Notes: generated from the letters alone by a model not told the origin. 64,000 nucleotides of DNA from Hybos culiciformis (GCA_964007475.1 CAXFZM010000074.1:62001-126000), one strand, 5' to 3'; shown: positions 20,035 to 30,829, numbered from the stretch's first letter. A program made the numbers and translations.

Positions 20035-20266
20035 AGTTCGGTGCCAATATAAAGTATCCACAGGACCCGGTGCCATTCCTTTGCAGAAGATGGCCCCGGG
20101 CCACCGCTTGCCTCAAGTAGGTGTTTATATCCTTTTTGAATTTTTTTATATCCACATTCAACACGCACTTAAGGTAAACAAGTATGTCCTTTTTATGGGC
20201 ACCGATTCTCTTCCTCACGGCCACGATCGCCTCGTCTACCAAAACCCCTAATTCTGCTGGATTCAT
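20035..20266 (-). CDS. H15 (family A) winged-helix exon 1, head of tandem array
   Basis: Complete exon from ATG 20266 to GTAAGT at 20029-20034: MNPAELGVLVDEAIVAVRKR, IGAHKKDILVYLKCVLNVDI, KKFKKDINTYLRQAVARGHL, LQRNGTGSCGYFILAPN. The H15 signature elements are all present. It is the only member of the 220-bp array that still has its wing and donor; it is followed by exon 2 at 19874-19954, whose donor is dead. Confidence 0.75.
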
Positions 20267-21524
20267 TCTAAAAAGAAAATATAAGAAATAGTTTAAAATA
20301 CAAGCAGAAGATGGCCCCTGGCCACCGCTTGCCTCAAGTAGGTGTTTATATCCTTTTTGAATTTTTTTATATCCACATTCAACACGCACTTAAGGTAAAC
20401 AAGTATGTCCTTTTTATGGGCACCGATCCTCTTCCTCATGGCCACGATCGCCTCGTCTACCAAAACCCCTAATTCTACTCGATTCATTCTAAAAAGAAAA
20501 TATAATAAATAGTTTAAAATACAAGCAGAAGATGGCCCCGGGCCACCGCTTGCCTCAAGTAGGTGTTTATATCCTTTTTGAATTTTTTTATATCCACATT
20601 CAACACGCACTTAAGGTAAACAAGTATGTCCTTTTTATGGGCACCGATTCTCTTCCTCACGGCCACGATCGCCTCGTCTACCAAAACCCCTAATTCTTCT
20701 GGATTCATTCTAAAAAGAAAATATAAGAAATAGTTTAAAATACAAGCAAAAGATGGCCCCGGGCCACCGCTGCAACAAGTATGTCCTTTTTATGGGCACC
20801 GATTCTCTTCCTCACGGCCACGATCGCCTCGTCTACCAAAACCCCTAATTCTGCTGGATTCGTTCTAAAAAGAAAATATAAGAAATAGTTTAAAATACAA
20901 GCAGAAGATGGCCGCTGGCCACCGCTTGCCTCAAGTAGGTGTTTATATCCTTTTTGAATTTTTTTATATCCACATTCAACACGCACTTAAGGTGAACAAG
21001 TATGTCCTTTTTATGGGCACCGATTCTCTTCCTCACGGCCACGATCGCCTCGTCTACCAAAACCCCTAATTCTGCTGGATTCATTCTAAAAAGAAAATAT
21101 AAGAAATAGTTTAAAATACAAGCAGAAGATGGCCCCGGGCCACCGCTTGGCTCAAGTAGGTGTTTATATCCTTTTTGAATTTTTTTATATCCACATTCAA
21201 CACGCACTTAAGGTAAACAAGTATCCTTTTTATGGGCACCGATTCTCTTCCTCACGGCCACGATCGCCTCGTCTACCAAAACCCCTAATTCTGCTGGATT
21301 CATTCTAAAAAGAAAATATAAGAAATAGTTTAAAATACAAGCAGAAGATGGCCCCGGGCCACCGCTTGCCTCAAGTAGGTGTTTATATCCTTTTTGAATT
21401 TTTTTATATCCACATTCAACACGCACTTAAGGTAAACAAGTATGTCCTTTTTATGGACACCGATTCTCTTCCTCACGGCCACGATCGCCTCGTCTACAAA
21501 AACAATAAAAAATAGAATCATCAA
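20267..21524 (-). repeat. Tandem array of truncated H15 exon 1, about 220-bp unit
   Basis: Six further units lie head to tail with starts (ATG) near 20487, 20708, 20863 (ATG changed to ACG), 21083 and 21303, plus a last unit that loses its start at 21498. Spacing is 220-221 bases except one unit of about 157 that lacks most of the middle. Each unit is an intron end (TTATATTTTCTTTTTAG) plus exon 1 up to VARGHLL, then LVF-stop: the wing is missing in all. One unit (near 21225) lost three bases of ATGTCC. Sequence identity between units is very high, so the array is young. Confidence 0.9.
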
Positions 21525-23340
21525 ATAAAAATATCAGAAAGGTCCTTAAGTGGGTTTTCTTGAAAAAAAAAAGCAAATAAAAATAAAAATATAAAAACAC
21601 AATAATTAGACAAGGAGGATTTTTTGAAGTATCCTTTTGGTTTCTATTTTTACGTCTAATGATATGTTTTTTTTTATTTTTATTTTTATTTTTATTATAT
21701 TTTATTTTTAACATATGTCATCGTTTTTTCAAAATTATTGCAAATAATTTTTTTTTTTTTTTCAAAAGAAAAAACATAAAAAAATTAAATTAACAGGACC
21801 AAAAGGACCCAAATTACTTTTTTATTTAATATGTTTATTTAACTTTTTTTTTTGAGATTCACAAAAGCCGAAGGACTTGAGAAATTTGTTTGTTGTCTTC
21901 TTTCTTTTTTCATTTATCCTTTGTACAAAAAAGGACTCTTTTGAATTTTTGTGTTTTGGGAGTATGAGTATGGTTTTGTGGTCCTGCAGCGTCTCCTGCA
22001 GCTGGCCAACTCCAAATAAATGCCCAAAAGGGCTGGGGCAAGAGCGTTGAGTCAGTCAGTCAGTCTCAACCTAACTTCACAAAACTTCCAAATCTCGCCT
22101 TACGGCAATCCAAAAAAAATTTCTTCTCAGACACGAATTCCGAAAAAAAAAGAAAGGAATTGAAAATTTTTCTAGGAAAAATCATGTTTGGCTTTTCCTA
22201 GGAATTTTTCATTAATATTTTTTGTGTTTTATATTTTTCTAAGCAAATTGAGGAAAACACAATTTTCCTCAATTTTCTTCTTCTTTAAATTTTTTTTTTT
22301 TTCGGGTCCCGACAAAATAAACGAAGCTATTAAATTGATTGGAGGTTATAAGTATTTTTTCAATTAAATCCAAACAGGATCATTAAATTTTTGTTTTTTC
22401 TGTAATTTCCTTTTTCTGAGAATTTTGAAAATGAGGGAAAATTATAAATATAAATTTGGGAAAAAAAAAATTTTCAAATGCTTTTTTTAAAACTAACAAA
22501 TTGTTTAAGCGCCGGCGGCTAACAGTAAATTTTTTTTTTTAATTGAAGCTTTAATTTAAGCTAAAAATGAAGTTTCTACGACTTCATTAATTTATATATT
22601 TTAATTTTTTTTATAAAAATAACAAGAACACAAAAAATAAAAAAAAGACAACACAAAAAATAAAAAATAAAATAAAAAAAAAATTTACTTACCTTAAAAC
22701 GCGTGTTTAGCGCGTGCAGTTCACTTACAAGCCCCTCCGACGGGAAAAATGAAATGAAAAATGCGAAAAAAAAAAAAAATTTCCATGTGATTTGAAAAAA
22801 AAAATTTTTTTTTCATTTTTCGTTTCAACCTTTCGGAATTTTTGTTTTTTTTTTTTTAATTTTTTTATTTTTAATTTTTCTAGTTTTATTTATATATAAA
22901 GTTTAAATAAAAAAACACTGAAAAGTCTAATGAACTTTCTGCAATTTAAAATGAAAAACAAAAAATATTTTTTTATTTATTTACAATAAATGCATTTTAT
23001 TACTACATAATTTACTTAAATTTGAGAATATATCTGCTGATAATTTTTTTGTTAGCTTTGATAAATTTAAAGAACCTAATAATTCAATTATTCATATGAT
23101 TCACACTTAATGATGTACAGTTGTTTTTAAATTAAAAATTTATACAAATGGTTTTAATTTTTTTTTTTTTCTTAATTAAAAATTCAAATAACAGAAGATT
23201 GATAGCTTGCGAAAATATTTCAATAATCTCGTGATCAATTTTTATTATTATTTGGCAAAATTAACAAAAAAAAATTTTTTTAAAAACAAAAATATCGAAT
23301 TAAATTGAAAATTATATTATCTTATAGGTTATTTAATGCG
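21525..23340. other. A/T-rich gap without recognised genes
   Basis: About 1.8 kb of A/T runs. Islands of ordinary composition lie at 21980-22100 (GGTCCTGCAGCGTCTCCTGC, GTCAGTCAGTCAGTC) and 22700-22745 (ACGCGTGTTTAGCGCGTGC). I found no conserved protein or repeat match in them. Confidence 0.5.
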
Positions 23341-23399
23341 GAAAAAAAAAGCGGTGGCACACAGAAACGTGTCGTTAAATTATATTTTTATATTTATAG

Positions 23400-23590
23400 G
23401 CAAACATACTTAGAAGATTAAAATATTCTGCTTTGTAGTCAACATTGCCAGTGGGCATTAACTCATCCATGTCAGAGACACTTCTGCTTCGACGGGACCG
23501 TGTCGAAGCTGTGCTCCTGACCGGTTGGATCCCGTCGAAGCTGGGCTTTTCACTCATTTTTCTCTTTAGCTCTTCATTTTGAAAATATAA
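23400..23590 (-). pseudogene. H15 (family D) Ser/Arg tail exon
   Basis: The minus strand reads NEELKRKMSEKPSFDGIQPV, RSTASTRSRRSRSVSDMDEL, MPTGNVDYKAEYFNLL and then a GTATGT donor at about 23404-23409. It combines the SFDG-type exon seen at 5.7 kb and the N-V-D-Y-K exon in one open segment. The acceptor is probably the TTTTCAAAATG region near 23580, but CAG is not intact there. Confidence 0.6.
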
Positions 23591-23689
23591 ATAATTAAAA
23601 AGGTAATTAAGTTTATTCTTAAAAAAAACAAAGATTATAAATAATTTATCGCTTTGTAAAATATATATATAACGAAAATGATAATAGGA

Positions 23690-23887
23690 TGATGTTCCCC
23701 CTATTTTTTTTGTGTTCACGGCTTTCCTGAATGTTTTGTTGTTAACTTCATCCTTGAAATTTACATTATGAAAAATGTTAATATAATCTTTCATCGCCGC
23801 GATGGAGCATCCTCCTGACTCCCTTTTTCTCACGGACATGATCGCCTCGTCAATTAATTGTGGAAAGTTAATTGCTTTATTTTCCAT
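23690..23887 (-). pseudogene. H15 (family D) winged-helix exon, truncated wing
   Basis: ATG 23887 reads MENKAINFPQLIDEAIMSVR, KRESGGCSIAAMKDYINIFH, NVNFKDEVNNKTFRKAVN, then TKKIGGTSSYYHF in place of the wing. Its sister at 56558-56917 keeps a wing (GIGLRGSYKMSQN). Family D differs from the others by C-S-I-A-A-M in place of S-K-K-D-I-L before helix 2. Confidence 0.7.
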
Positions 23888-23889
23888 TA

Positions 23890-24072
23890 TTATGTCTTGA
23901 TGCTAGAAAGCCTGATACTAGAAGCAACTGACTCTGTTATGTGATCTCCAATCAATTTTGAATTTTCTTTATTCATGTCGACGTTATAATTTACTTTCAA
24001 ATAGTTTTTTATTGCTATTGTTGATGATCCCGACCGTTTTATTTTTGAATTAATAATGGCCTCATCCACCAT
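23890..24072 (-). pseudogene. H15 (family D2) winged-helix remnant
   Basis: ATG 24072 reads MVDEAIINSKIKRSGSSTIA, IKNYLKVNYNVDMNKENSKL, IGDHITESVASS and then stops. Helices 1-3 of the winged helix are recognisable, but R-K/G-Y-I-Q and the wing are lost. The degenerate sister is near 56940-57130, where a T/A-run interrupts the R-S-G-S region. Confidence 0.65.
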
Positions 24073-24149
24073 TTCTGGTATTTGCTATTTCAATATTTTC
24101 CATTATCAGAGTAGAAAGCATTAAAATCTGGTAAGCATTGTCGCTTCTT

Positions 24150-24240
24150 GCACACCGTTTCCATTATCCGCAGCTTTATATTGCGCTAGGGCCATCCGGA
24201 CCCTCTCTTTTTTCCCTTTTGCTAGGACCTGACAGATTAG
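24150..24240 (-). other. Possible exon remnant duplicated at 57.2 kb
   Basis: The minus strand has an open stretch KKERVRMALAQYKAADNGNG then VQEATMLT of ordinary composition. It is conserved in the duplicate at 57200-57290 (GQEATMLTRGAKG). I do not recognise the family. Confidence 0.3.
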
Positions 24241-25499
24241 GTGGCTCTCAAGATTTTATTGTCTGGTAGGGAAACAGCACAAAACACTTTGCAGATTTTT
24301 TTATTTTATGTATTATATTGTGAATTATATATAAAAAAAAAAATTTGAAACAGAAAAAACAAAAATTATATAATTTTTATCGTATAATTAAATTAAAAAA
24401 AAAACTAAATAAAAAAAAATTTTTAAAATTATCGTAGAATTTAAGAGACTAAATGATGTGATTAGCTTTAAAAATTAATTTAAATAAAAAAATTAACGTG
24501 TTTTCTTAAAATTAAATTAGAAATTAATTTTTTTTAGATTAATGGCTCCAAAATCCTGTATGTTCCATGTTTGTTCTATATTCCCTTGGAACTCTTTCAA
24601 ATTGATTTAATTTTCAAGCTGATATAATACAATTATAATTTATTTATATTTAGAGATTTAGTATCCTATGCTACTTTACTACTAAGAAATTTGTGTTATT
24701 ACATTATGACTAAAATTCTATATTTTTTATCAAAATTTAAATATATGAAAAAGTCAAAAACCTATTTGTTCTGGATGATCCTTTTGTGCTTCTGAAGCGC
24801 GCAAAACTGTGTGTCTGTGTCTGACATTCGGAATGCAGAGATCTAAATATTTAAAAAAAAAGGATTACTACTGAATTCCAAATACACATTTGGTGTGCTG
24901 CAGAGACGACTCCAAGGTAAGTTATTAGGGAGCCAAAAATGACGTGGCTTGATTTGGCATTTTTCTCGCATTTAACTTTCGTAAAATTCACAACACACCA
25001 ACAAAGAGTAGAAGAAAATTAATATTAAAATGAAATCAATTTTCAATTTTTTTGTGGCCACTGAGACGCGCAAAAAGGATCAAAGAGCATGTTCAGCAAA
25101 AAAGTCTCTGTATCTCCTGAAACGGTCGTCTTAATTGCCTCACAGAAGCATACCAGTTGTACAGAACCTAAATACAAGTTGTGCAGAAGCATACCATAAT
25201 TAAAAAATTTATTCACATATTTCTTTTTTTTATTTTTTATTTATTTATTTATTTAAAATTTGTTTTATAAATTACTAGTCAGCCCGTAGAATAGTAAATT
25301 ATAATTGATTTAACATTTATTTAATACTTAATGAAATACAAACAAACACTGATCATCTTGTTCCAATAATTAATTTTGAAATATTTCATGAAACACAATC
25401 TTTTTGTGAAATTTTTAAAATTCTCTTATCCAAAACCCTTGATAACGCTACTGTCCATGAGAAAATTCATGATCTTCTAAAAAACATGTGTGAATAGGA

Positions 25500-26100
25500 C
25501 ACACGGAAGAAATGAAACTTCATGTATGCGAGATTTTCACTGTATTTTCGATTTTGTTCTGAGCCATTGCAGAGTGGGTTATTGAGCTTCTGAGCTAAAA
25601 AGAGGGGTCCCAATTTTTTGTGACGCAATTTTTGTGTATAATCATTTTCTCTTTTTATGTACCAAATTTGAACGAAATCAGACGAACTTTTGAAGCCCTC
25701 CCCCAGGGAAGGTCGCTGGGTAGGAGGCCAAATAAATTTTAAAATAGCCTAAAACAACCCCCGACCTGACCACTGGCTTTGAATGTATTCAAGAATTCAA
25801 TGAGATACAGATGTTCACTTTCTTGAACTCGAAAATCAAATTTGTTATGAAAACTCAACAAAAAATATGTTTTTTTGTAATTTTTGCAAATTTCCCCCCG
25901 TGGTGTATATCACGTCGTGGTAAAACAATTTTGCACTTTTTTAATTTTTAACTTGACCAAATGTCTTAAATAAGCTCAATAGATAGTGCTTCTCTCGAAA
26001 GTTTTTTGTTATGAATAAAATATACCACGTATTTCGTAAAAATAAGTATGTAGAATAAATTACAATAACAAACTGCAATAGCAAAATAGATTACAATAAC
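25500..26100. repeat. Interspersed repeat fragment (ACCAAATTTGAACGAAATCA family)
   Basis: Contains ACCAAATTTGAACGAAATCA, GACGAACTTTTGAAG and GGTCGCTGGGTAGGAGGCC. Related, diverged units recur several times at 51.83-53.05 kb. The module looks like part of a noncoding transposon; I cannot assign a class. Confidence 0.6.
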
Positions 26101-26183
26101 GAAATACATACAATAAGAACACATTCAAAATTTTTAATTTTTTTGTTAACTAAAAGTTTTGAAATGATCACCAGAAAGGCTGG

Positions 26184-27312
26184 ATGGTGTCTATGGTTTT
26201 TATGGACATTATCATAAATATAGCGACACCTCAGATTATTTTATTTAAATTGGCTGCATATGGTTTCCCACCTTCTTTTATTGAGTGGAAAAAATCTTGG
26301 CTTGGTCCTCGGGATTATCAGGTCAAATTTCGCTCTGCCATATCTTCAACCTACACAGCTACTTCTGGAGTGCCTCAAGGTAGCCACCTTGGTCCACTTG
26401 ATTTCGTGATCGCTATTAACGATGTTTCACTCATCATTTCCTATAGCGATCACAACATTTATGCCGATGATATGAAAATTTTTTAAAAAAATCTCTAGTC
26501 CTTCAGACTGCAATCTCTTACAAACTGACCTTAATAGCTTTAACCTTTGGTGTATTAAGAATAATCTCCTTCTTAATGTGTCTAAATGTCAAAATATATC
26601 ATTTTCAAGGAAAAGAAATCCTATTAACTTTCAATATACACTTAATAATATTCTTATTCCCAAAGTCAATGAAGTTAGAGATCTCGGCATTTTATGTGAT
26701 TACCAATTGACATTTAAACCACATGTAAATGCAATTGTAAATAAAGCAAATTCCACTCTAGGTTTTATTAAACGTTGGTCAAGAGAGTTCTGTGACCCAT
26801 TTATAACCAGACTTCTTTTTACATCTCTTGTGAGACCATTGTTAGAATATGCCTCTCAAGTATGGTCACCCTTTTTTTCTGTCGACATCAACAGAATCGA
26901 ATCCGTTCAAAAAAAATTTCTTAGATTTGCATTGAGGCATCTTCCTTGGGAGGATAACTTAATCCTTCCACCGTATAGAGAGCGCTTAAATCTCATTAAG
27001 CTTGAATCTCTTCAAGGCAGACGTGAATTTGCCGATGTTGTTTTCATTCATCAAATTATTATTGGTGAAATTATTTCTCCTTTTATTCTGGAGAAGATCA
27101 ACTTTCGAGTTAATACCAGAAACCTCCGTACTACTAACTTATTTGAAATTGCTTACCATAGAACCGAATATGGATGCAATGATCCCATTTCTCGAATGCT
27201 TTCCTTTGCTAATAAAAATCATCATGTTTTTGACCTTAATATTTCTAAGGCATCCCTTAAAGCTGGTTTAAAAACTAATTCTTTTTTCTCTAATAACATT
27301 GGAAGACTTTAA
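26184..27312 (+). pseudogene. 5'-truncated LINE reverse transcriptase
   Basis: The RT C-terminal half is present: LAAYGFPPSFIEW, TSGVPQGSHLGPL and the catalytic YADD, then (in a second frame from about 26486) NNLLLNVSKCQNISFSRKRN, VRDLGILCDYQLTFKPHV and LVRPLLEYASQVWSPF, ending with a stop at 27312. One extra base in a T-run at 26479-26484 separates the frames. Upstream of LFKLAAYGF the usual FSKAFD-type motif is not found; the place is taken by a 23-base segment that also occurs at 28445. Everything 5' of that is missing. It is a Jockey-like LINE, different from the one at 8.5-13.4 kb. Confidence 0.9.
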
Positions 27313-27620
27313 TTAATATTTAATTTCTATCTGTTTATTTTACTTCTATTTTTTCTAGTTTTTCTATTCTTTATTTTTATTTATTTTTTTTTTTTTTTTA
27401 ATCTACTCCTCTACTAATCTTCTTCCTTTAAAATATTTTTTTTTTTTTTGTCAAGGGAAACTATTCTTGTGTTATGTGACATGTCACTAGTGATTTCGTT
27501 GTTTATCAGAAACGAGACTTGTTCTTAGTGTTTTATGTTTTTTTTCTATAATTCTTTTTTGTTTTCTTTTCTGATGCTTGATTTAAGCATCGTTTGGTGG
27601 TAATATTAATTTTCCATTGC
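27313..27620 (+). other. Probable 3' UTR of the LINE fragment
   Basis: T-rich sequence after the stop, ending with a short hairpin (TGCTTGATTTAAGCA) near 27572-27590. No gene. Confidence 0.4.
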
Positions 27621-27837
27621 ATGCTTCGTACCGAGCCCTCTCCTCTCGTATTAGCATGTATATGAGAGTGATGGTAAAGTTTTCATGGCAACTTATTGCC
27701 TTGAAGTGCAGTGGTGTTAAGATACACCCCCAACTCAAACTCAATAACCTATTGGAATTTACATTAAATATAAAAATTAAAAATGTAAAAATATTTGTTG
27801 CGATTACCACCAGGAGCCATGTGTTGAAGATTTGTTA

Positions 27838-28397
27838 TGCTAGAGATAGAGTCGACGTAATTCACGCGCGTATGCGTGCGTAAAAAAAATAAAAAAAACC
27901 TGTTTTTTTTACTTGTTATGCTCAACGCCGTTCACATGCGAAAAACAAAAGAGAAAAAGAGAAAAATTAAATTAGAAAAATAAAATGGATTCTGTTTGTA
28001 ATATTTTTATAATGCTTTTTAATTTATTTATAACTTAATAAAACATAAAAAATTTTAATAAATTTGCAATAAATAATTATTTAATTTTTATTTTTGAATA
28101 TAATTATATTTATGAACTTTTTTATTTTATTAAATAATTATTTGTTTTTTTTTTCTAAATACAACAAAATAAACAACACAATTTTTTTTTCTAATTACAA
28201 CAAAATAAACAACACAATTATAAACAAATGAACCACAATGTACGGCGTAAAATACTGGGAAAGTTAAAATATTTCAACTTTTACGCGCGTAAGCTACGTT
28301 TTACGTCGTTGCGTATAGCCGGTCTCATACATTTTCATACAATTTGATTTTTTACGTGCGTACACGCGCGTGAATTACGTCGACTCTATCTCTAGCA
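27838..28397. mobile_element. 560-bp MITE with about 40-bp terminal inverted repeats and TTA duplication
   Basis: The ends TGCTAGAGATAGAGTCGACG and CGTCGACTCTATCTCTAGCA are perfect inverted repeats, continuing through TAATTCACGCGCGT. Direct repeats TTA flank it (27835-27837 and 28398-28400), the target duplication typical of PIF/Harbinger elements. The interior is A/T-rich with ACGCGCGTAA and ACGTCGTTGCG motifs and encodes nothing. Confidence 0.85.
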
Positions 28398-28407
28398 TTA
28401 TTGTTTT

Positions 28408-28520
28408 GTATGAGGCTTCGGAGAAATCGTTTTGCCTTTATATTTATCATAAATATAGCGACACCTATTGGAATTTTTTTGAGGCTTCGGAGAAATCGTT
28501 TTGCCTTTATATATATTAAG
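28408..28520. repeat. 34-bp direct repeat flanking a LINE-like 23-mer
   Basis: GAGGCTTCGGAGAAATCGTT continuing TTGCCTTTATAT occurs at 28411 and 28481. Between the copies lies TTATCATAAATATAGCGACA CCT, identical to bases inside the LINE RT at 26.2 kb. Confidence 0.8.
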
Positions 28521-28545
28521 ATTCTTCTTTTTTACCTTCTGGCCC

Positions 28546-29215
28546 CGCCGAGCTGCTCCTCCGATTTCTCGCTGAAACTGAAAAAGAAAAAGAAATTAAA
28601 AAAAAAGGGCAATAGATTAGAAAAAAAAAGCCACTTACAATAGGGGTTGATCCTGTAAGATCCAGACGAACCTCCTACGCCCTTCGCCTGGATGTATTTC
28701 CCCCTCGCCACCGATTCAATGATGATAAAATGTTATGAAACTCAGCCTCATAGTCTAAGTTTTCGGGCAAAATTACCGCGTTCATGTCAGACACCGAATT
28801 GCTTCGGCGTCTGTCAGCACGGGGTAATTCCCTAAACGGTTGATCTGAAAAAGAAAATTTTTTTTATTAAAATTTGTTTTATAAATTATTTAAGGATTAT
28901 TCTTCTTTTTTACCTTCTGCACTTCGTGCTGGCCCCGCCGAACTGCTCCTCCGATTTCTCGCTGAAACTGAAAAAGAAAAAGAAATTAAAAAAAAAGGGC
29001 AATAGATTAGAAAAAAAAAAGCCACTTACAATCGGGGTTGATCCTGTAAGATCCAGACGAATCTCCTACGCCCTTCGTCTGGATGTATTTCCCCCTCGCC
29101 ACCGATTCAATGATGATAAAATGTTATGAAACTCAGCTTCGGGCAAAATTACCGCGTTCATGTCAGACACCGAATTGCTTCGGCGTCTGTCAGCACTTCG
29201 TTTCTGCATAAAAAA
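28546..29215 (-). repeat. Chimeric H15 exon units (exon 3 fused to exon 1 end), two copies
   Basis: On the minus strand each unit has exon 2 (28914-28967, FSARNRRSRSSAGPARSAEG type) and a fused exon: 28639-28844 and 29030-29203. The fused exon starts as exon 3 (DQPFRELPRADRRRSNSVSD, MNAVILPEN) and at ATCATTGAATCGG runs into the last 30 codons of exon 1 (VARGKYIQTKGVGGSSGSYR), ending at the exon-1 donor GTAAGT. Read in the exon-3 frame it stops at TAG 19 codons after the join. The second unit lacks about 14 bases (NID-Y) and begins at a CAG from other sequence (QKRSADRRR). Confidence 0.8.
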
Positions 29216-29284
29216 AAATTTATTTTATTATTTTTTGCTGACTCCTCTGAGAATGACACTTTGAACTGATATATATGTACTTAC

Positions 29285-29395
29285 AATGTTCAGCAAAACC
29301 TTACACTCCCCCGTAGCCCCACGCCACTGACTTGTACGTAGTTCCCACTACGATGCTGCAGTTTAATGTAGCTTCCGATTTCTCAAAAATAAAAC
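29285..29395 (-). pseudogene. H15 (family C) exon, 3' third only
   Basis: The donor ACTTACAATGTTCAGCAAAA (plus strand) is followed by a degenerate wing (GVGLRGSV region changed to ATGGGGAGTG) and SSYVQ, then unrelated sequence. Copies are at 37495-37605 and, shortened, 41345-41425. Confidence 0.6.
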
Positions 29396-29436
29396 TAAAA
29401 AGAATTAATATTATTATATAATATATATGCACTTAC

Positions 29437-29656
29437 AATGTTCAGCAAAGCCAACAGACCCGCGGAGCCCCACGCCACTCACTTGCACGTAGTTCCCACT
29501 ACGCAGCTGCTCTTTTATGTAATCACCAATTTCTTGGTGGTAGCGGTAACTACGTACGTGGAAGTGCTGCTCCACATACTTTTCAATGGCCCGGAACGAC
29601 ACTGCAGGTCGGTTCAAAAAAAATATGGCCGCATCAACCATTCTGTTTATTTCCAT
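29437..29656 (-). CDS. H15 (family C) winged-helix exon 1
   Basis: Exon from ATG 29656 to GTAAGT at 29431-29436; the TTTTTAG acceptor lies eight bases before the ATG. It reads MEINRMVDAAIFFLNRPAVS, FRAIEKYVEQHFHVRSYRYH, QEIGDYIKEQLRSGNYVQVS, GVGLRGSVGFAEH. Near-identical copies are at 37656-37875 and 41479-41698; this one alone has R-S-Y-R-Y where the others have R-S-S-R-Y. Loop FLNRPAV replaces SANGA-A of the 14-kb copies. Confidence 0.75.
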
Positions 29657-29778
29657 TATTAATTCCTAAAAAGCAAAACAATTTGGGAATTAAGTTCATA
29701 CAATTCAATTCAATTCGATTTTATTTAAGTTATAGTTTTGTTTTTTTTTACAATATTTTACAATCTGAAGTTATAGAT

Positions 29779-30078
29779 TTACATGGTAATCTTTGAAATT
29801 TTCTGCAAACATTTTTCCAAGGGTCTCTGTCGCAACAGTCGATTAGTCCGTAGTTTATCTCCACATAATTTTTTATTGCTTGAACCTCCTTTGCCCTTTG
29901 TTTGTATATATTTCCTCCGCGCCACCGATTCTATGATGTGATTGTTGATATCTTTTTTAAATTTTTTCACATCCACGTTTTTATGCCGCAAGTTGTCCAA
30001 TATGTCCTTCTTGGACGACCCGTTCTTTTTAGCACATTCTAGCACCGTCTGATCAATTAAATTAAATAAAGCTTCCAT
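29779..30078 (-). CDS. H15 (family B) protein with substituted C-terminus, 99 aa
   Basis: ATG 30078 reads MEALFNLIDQTVLECAKKNG, SSKKDILDNLRHKNVDVKKF, KKDINNHIIESVARRKYIQT, KGKGGSS, then NKKLCGDKLRTNRLLRQRPL and EKCLQKISKITM before TAA. The wing is cut before G-S-Y and the tail comes from elsewhere. The final KISKITM, preceded by a CAG, resembles the RIVKDL start of the intact copy's last segment, so it may be a relic of a last exon. The same structure is kept at 37998-38297 and 41819-42118, with only a few amino-acid changes. Confidence 0.6.
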   Translation of the reverse strand: MEALFNLIDQTVLECAKKNGSSKKDILDNLRHKNVDVKKFKKDINNHIIESVARRKYIQTKGKGGSSNKKLCGDKLRTNRLLRQRPLEKCLQKISKITM

Positions 30079-30097
30079 TTAATCTAAAAAGAAAAAG

Positions 30098-30182
30098 TAG
30101 CAGATGCTAATTAAAAGATGTCAGCGTGCCGGTATAACTGTCCGAATGGTTACTGGCGATAATATAAATGCGGCACGTTCCA
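30098..30182. repeat. Conserved 85-bp element with complementary ends, copy 1
   Basis: The block AGATGCTAATTAAAAGATGT followed by CAGCGTGCCGGTATAACTG and CGGCACGTTC is almost unchanged at 38317-38400, 42138-42221 and 53506-53586. CGTGCCG and CGGCACG can pair and enclose about 38 bases. The first three copies lie between H15 exon 3 and a family B exon; the fourth stands alone. Confidence 0.75.
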
Positions 30183-30247
30183 CTCTGATTTCTTAATTAT
30201 TATATATATATATATTATTATATTTTTATATTTATAGGCAAACATAC

Positions 30248-30799
30248 TTAAAACTTTATGAAGTTCATTTTTATAATCAACATTATCCGGCAGAATTACA
30301 GCATTGACATCTGACACCGAAGTGTTTCGGCGTCTGTCTGCACGCGAATCTCTTGGTGGTAATTCTCTCAACGGTTGATCTGAAAAAGAAATTTTTTTTT
30401 ATTTAATTAAAATTTGTTTTATAAATTATTTAAGGATTATTCTTCTTTTTCACCTTCCGTGCTTCGTGCTGGCCCCGCCGACCTGCTCCTCCGATTTCTC
30501 GCTGAAACTGAAAAAGAAAAAGAAATTAAAAAAAAAGGGCAATAGATTAGAAAAAAAAAGCCACTTACAATCGGGGTTGATCCTGTAAGATCCACATGAA
30601 CCTCCCTTGCTCTTTGTTTGTATATATTTCCTCCGCGCCACCGATTCTTTTATGTGATTGTTGATGTCTTTCTTGAATATTTTGATATCAACGTTTTTCT
30701 TCCGCAGATTGTCCAATATGTTTTTCTTGCAAAACCCATTCTTTTTGACGCATTCTGCGACCGCCTGATCTACTATTTTTTTTAAATTATCCATTTGAT
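30248..30799 (-). CDS. Three-exon H15 (family B) gene
   Basis: Exon 1 (30799-30569, ATG 30794): MDNLKKIVDQAVAECVKKNG, FCKKNILDNLRKKNVDIKIF, KKDINNHIKESVARRKYIQT, KSKGGSCGSYRINPD. Exon 2 (30507-30454): a 54-nt Arg/Ser exon, SARNRRSRSAGPARSTEG. Exon 3 (30379-30248): DQPLRELPPRDSRADRRRNT, SVSDVNAVILPDNVDYKNEL, HKVL, then GTATGT. All joins are phase 1 and the frame is open over the three exons, giving at least 138 codons. A last exon is needed after GTATGT and is not identified with certainty. By similarity this is a linker-histone-like chromatin protein with a phosphorylatable tail. The copy at 38465-39017 differs slightly. Confidence 0.7.
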
Positions 30800-30829
30800 C
30801 TAAAAAGAAAAAAAAATATGTAAGCATAA

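Larger units (their letters stand above)
23740..25205. repeat. Segmental duplication, copy 1 (partner 56765-58310)
   Basis: H15 family D exons, the stretch with TTATATTGCGCTAGGGCCAT, the A/T-rich gap and the AAGAGCATGTTCAGCAAAAA segment occur in the same order and orientation near 56.8-58.3 kb, with small indels. Near 24965-25085 this copy has a block (GGAGCCAAAAATGACG to GACGCGCAAAAAGGATC) where the partner has different sequence. Confidence 0.85.

Noticed and set aside
20267..21207. Frames reading MRVECGYKKIQKGYKHLLEA in the 220-bp array
   Set aside because: This is another frame of the same DNA as the winged-helix exon; only the MNPAELG frame matches a protein family.
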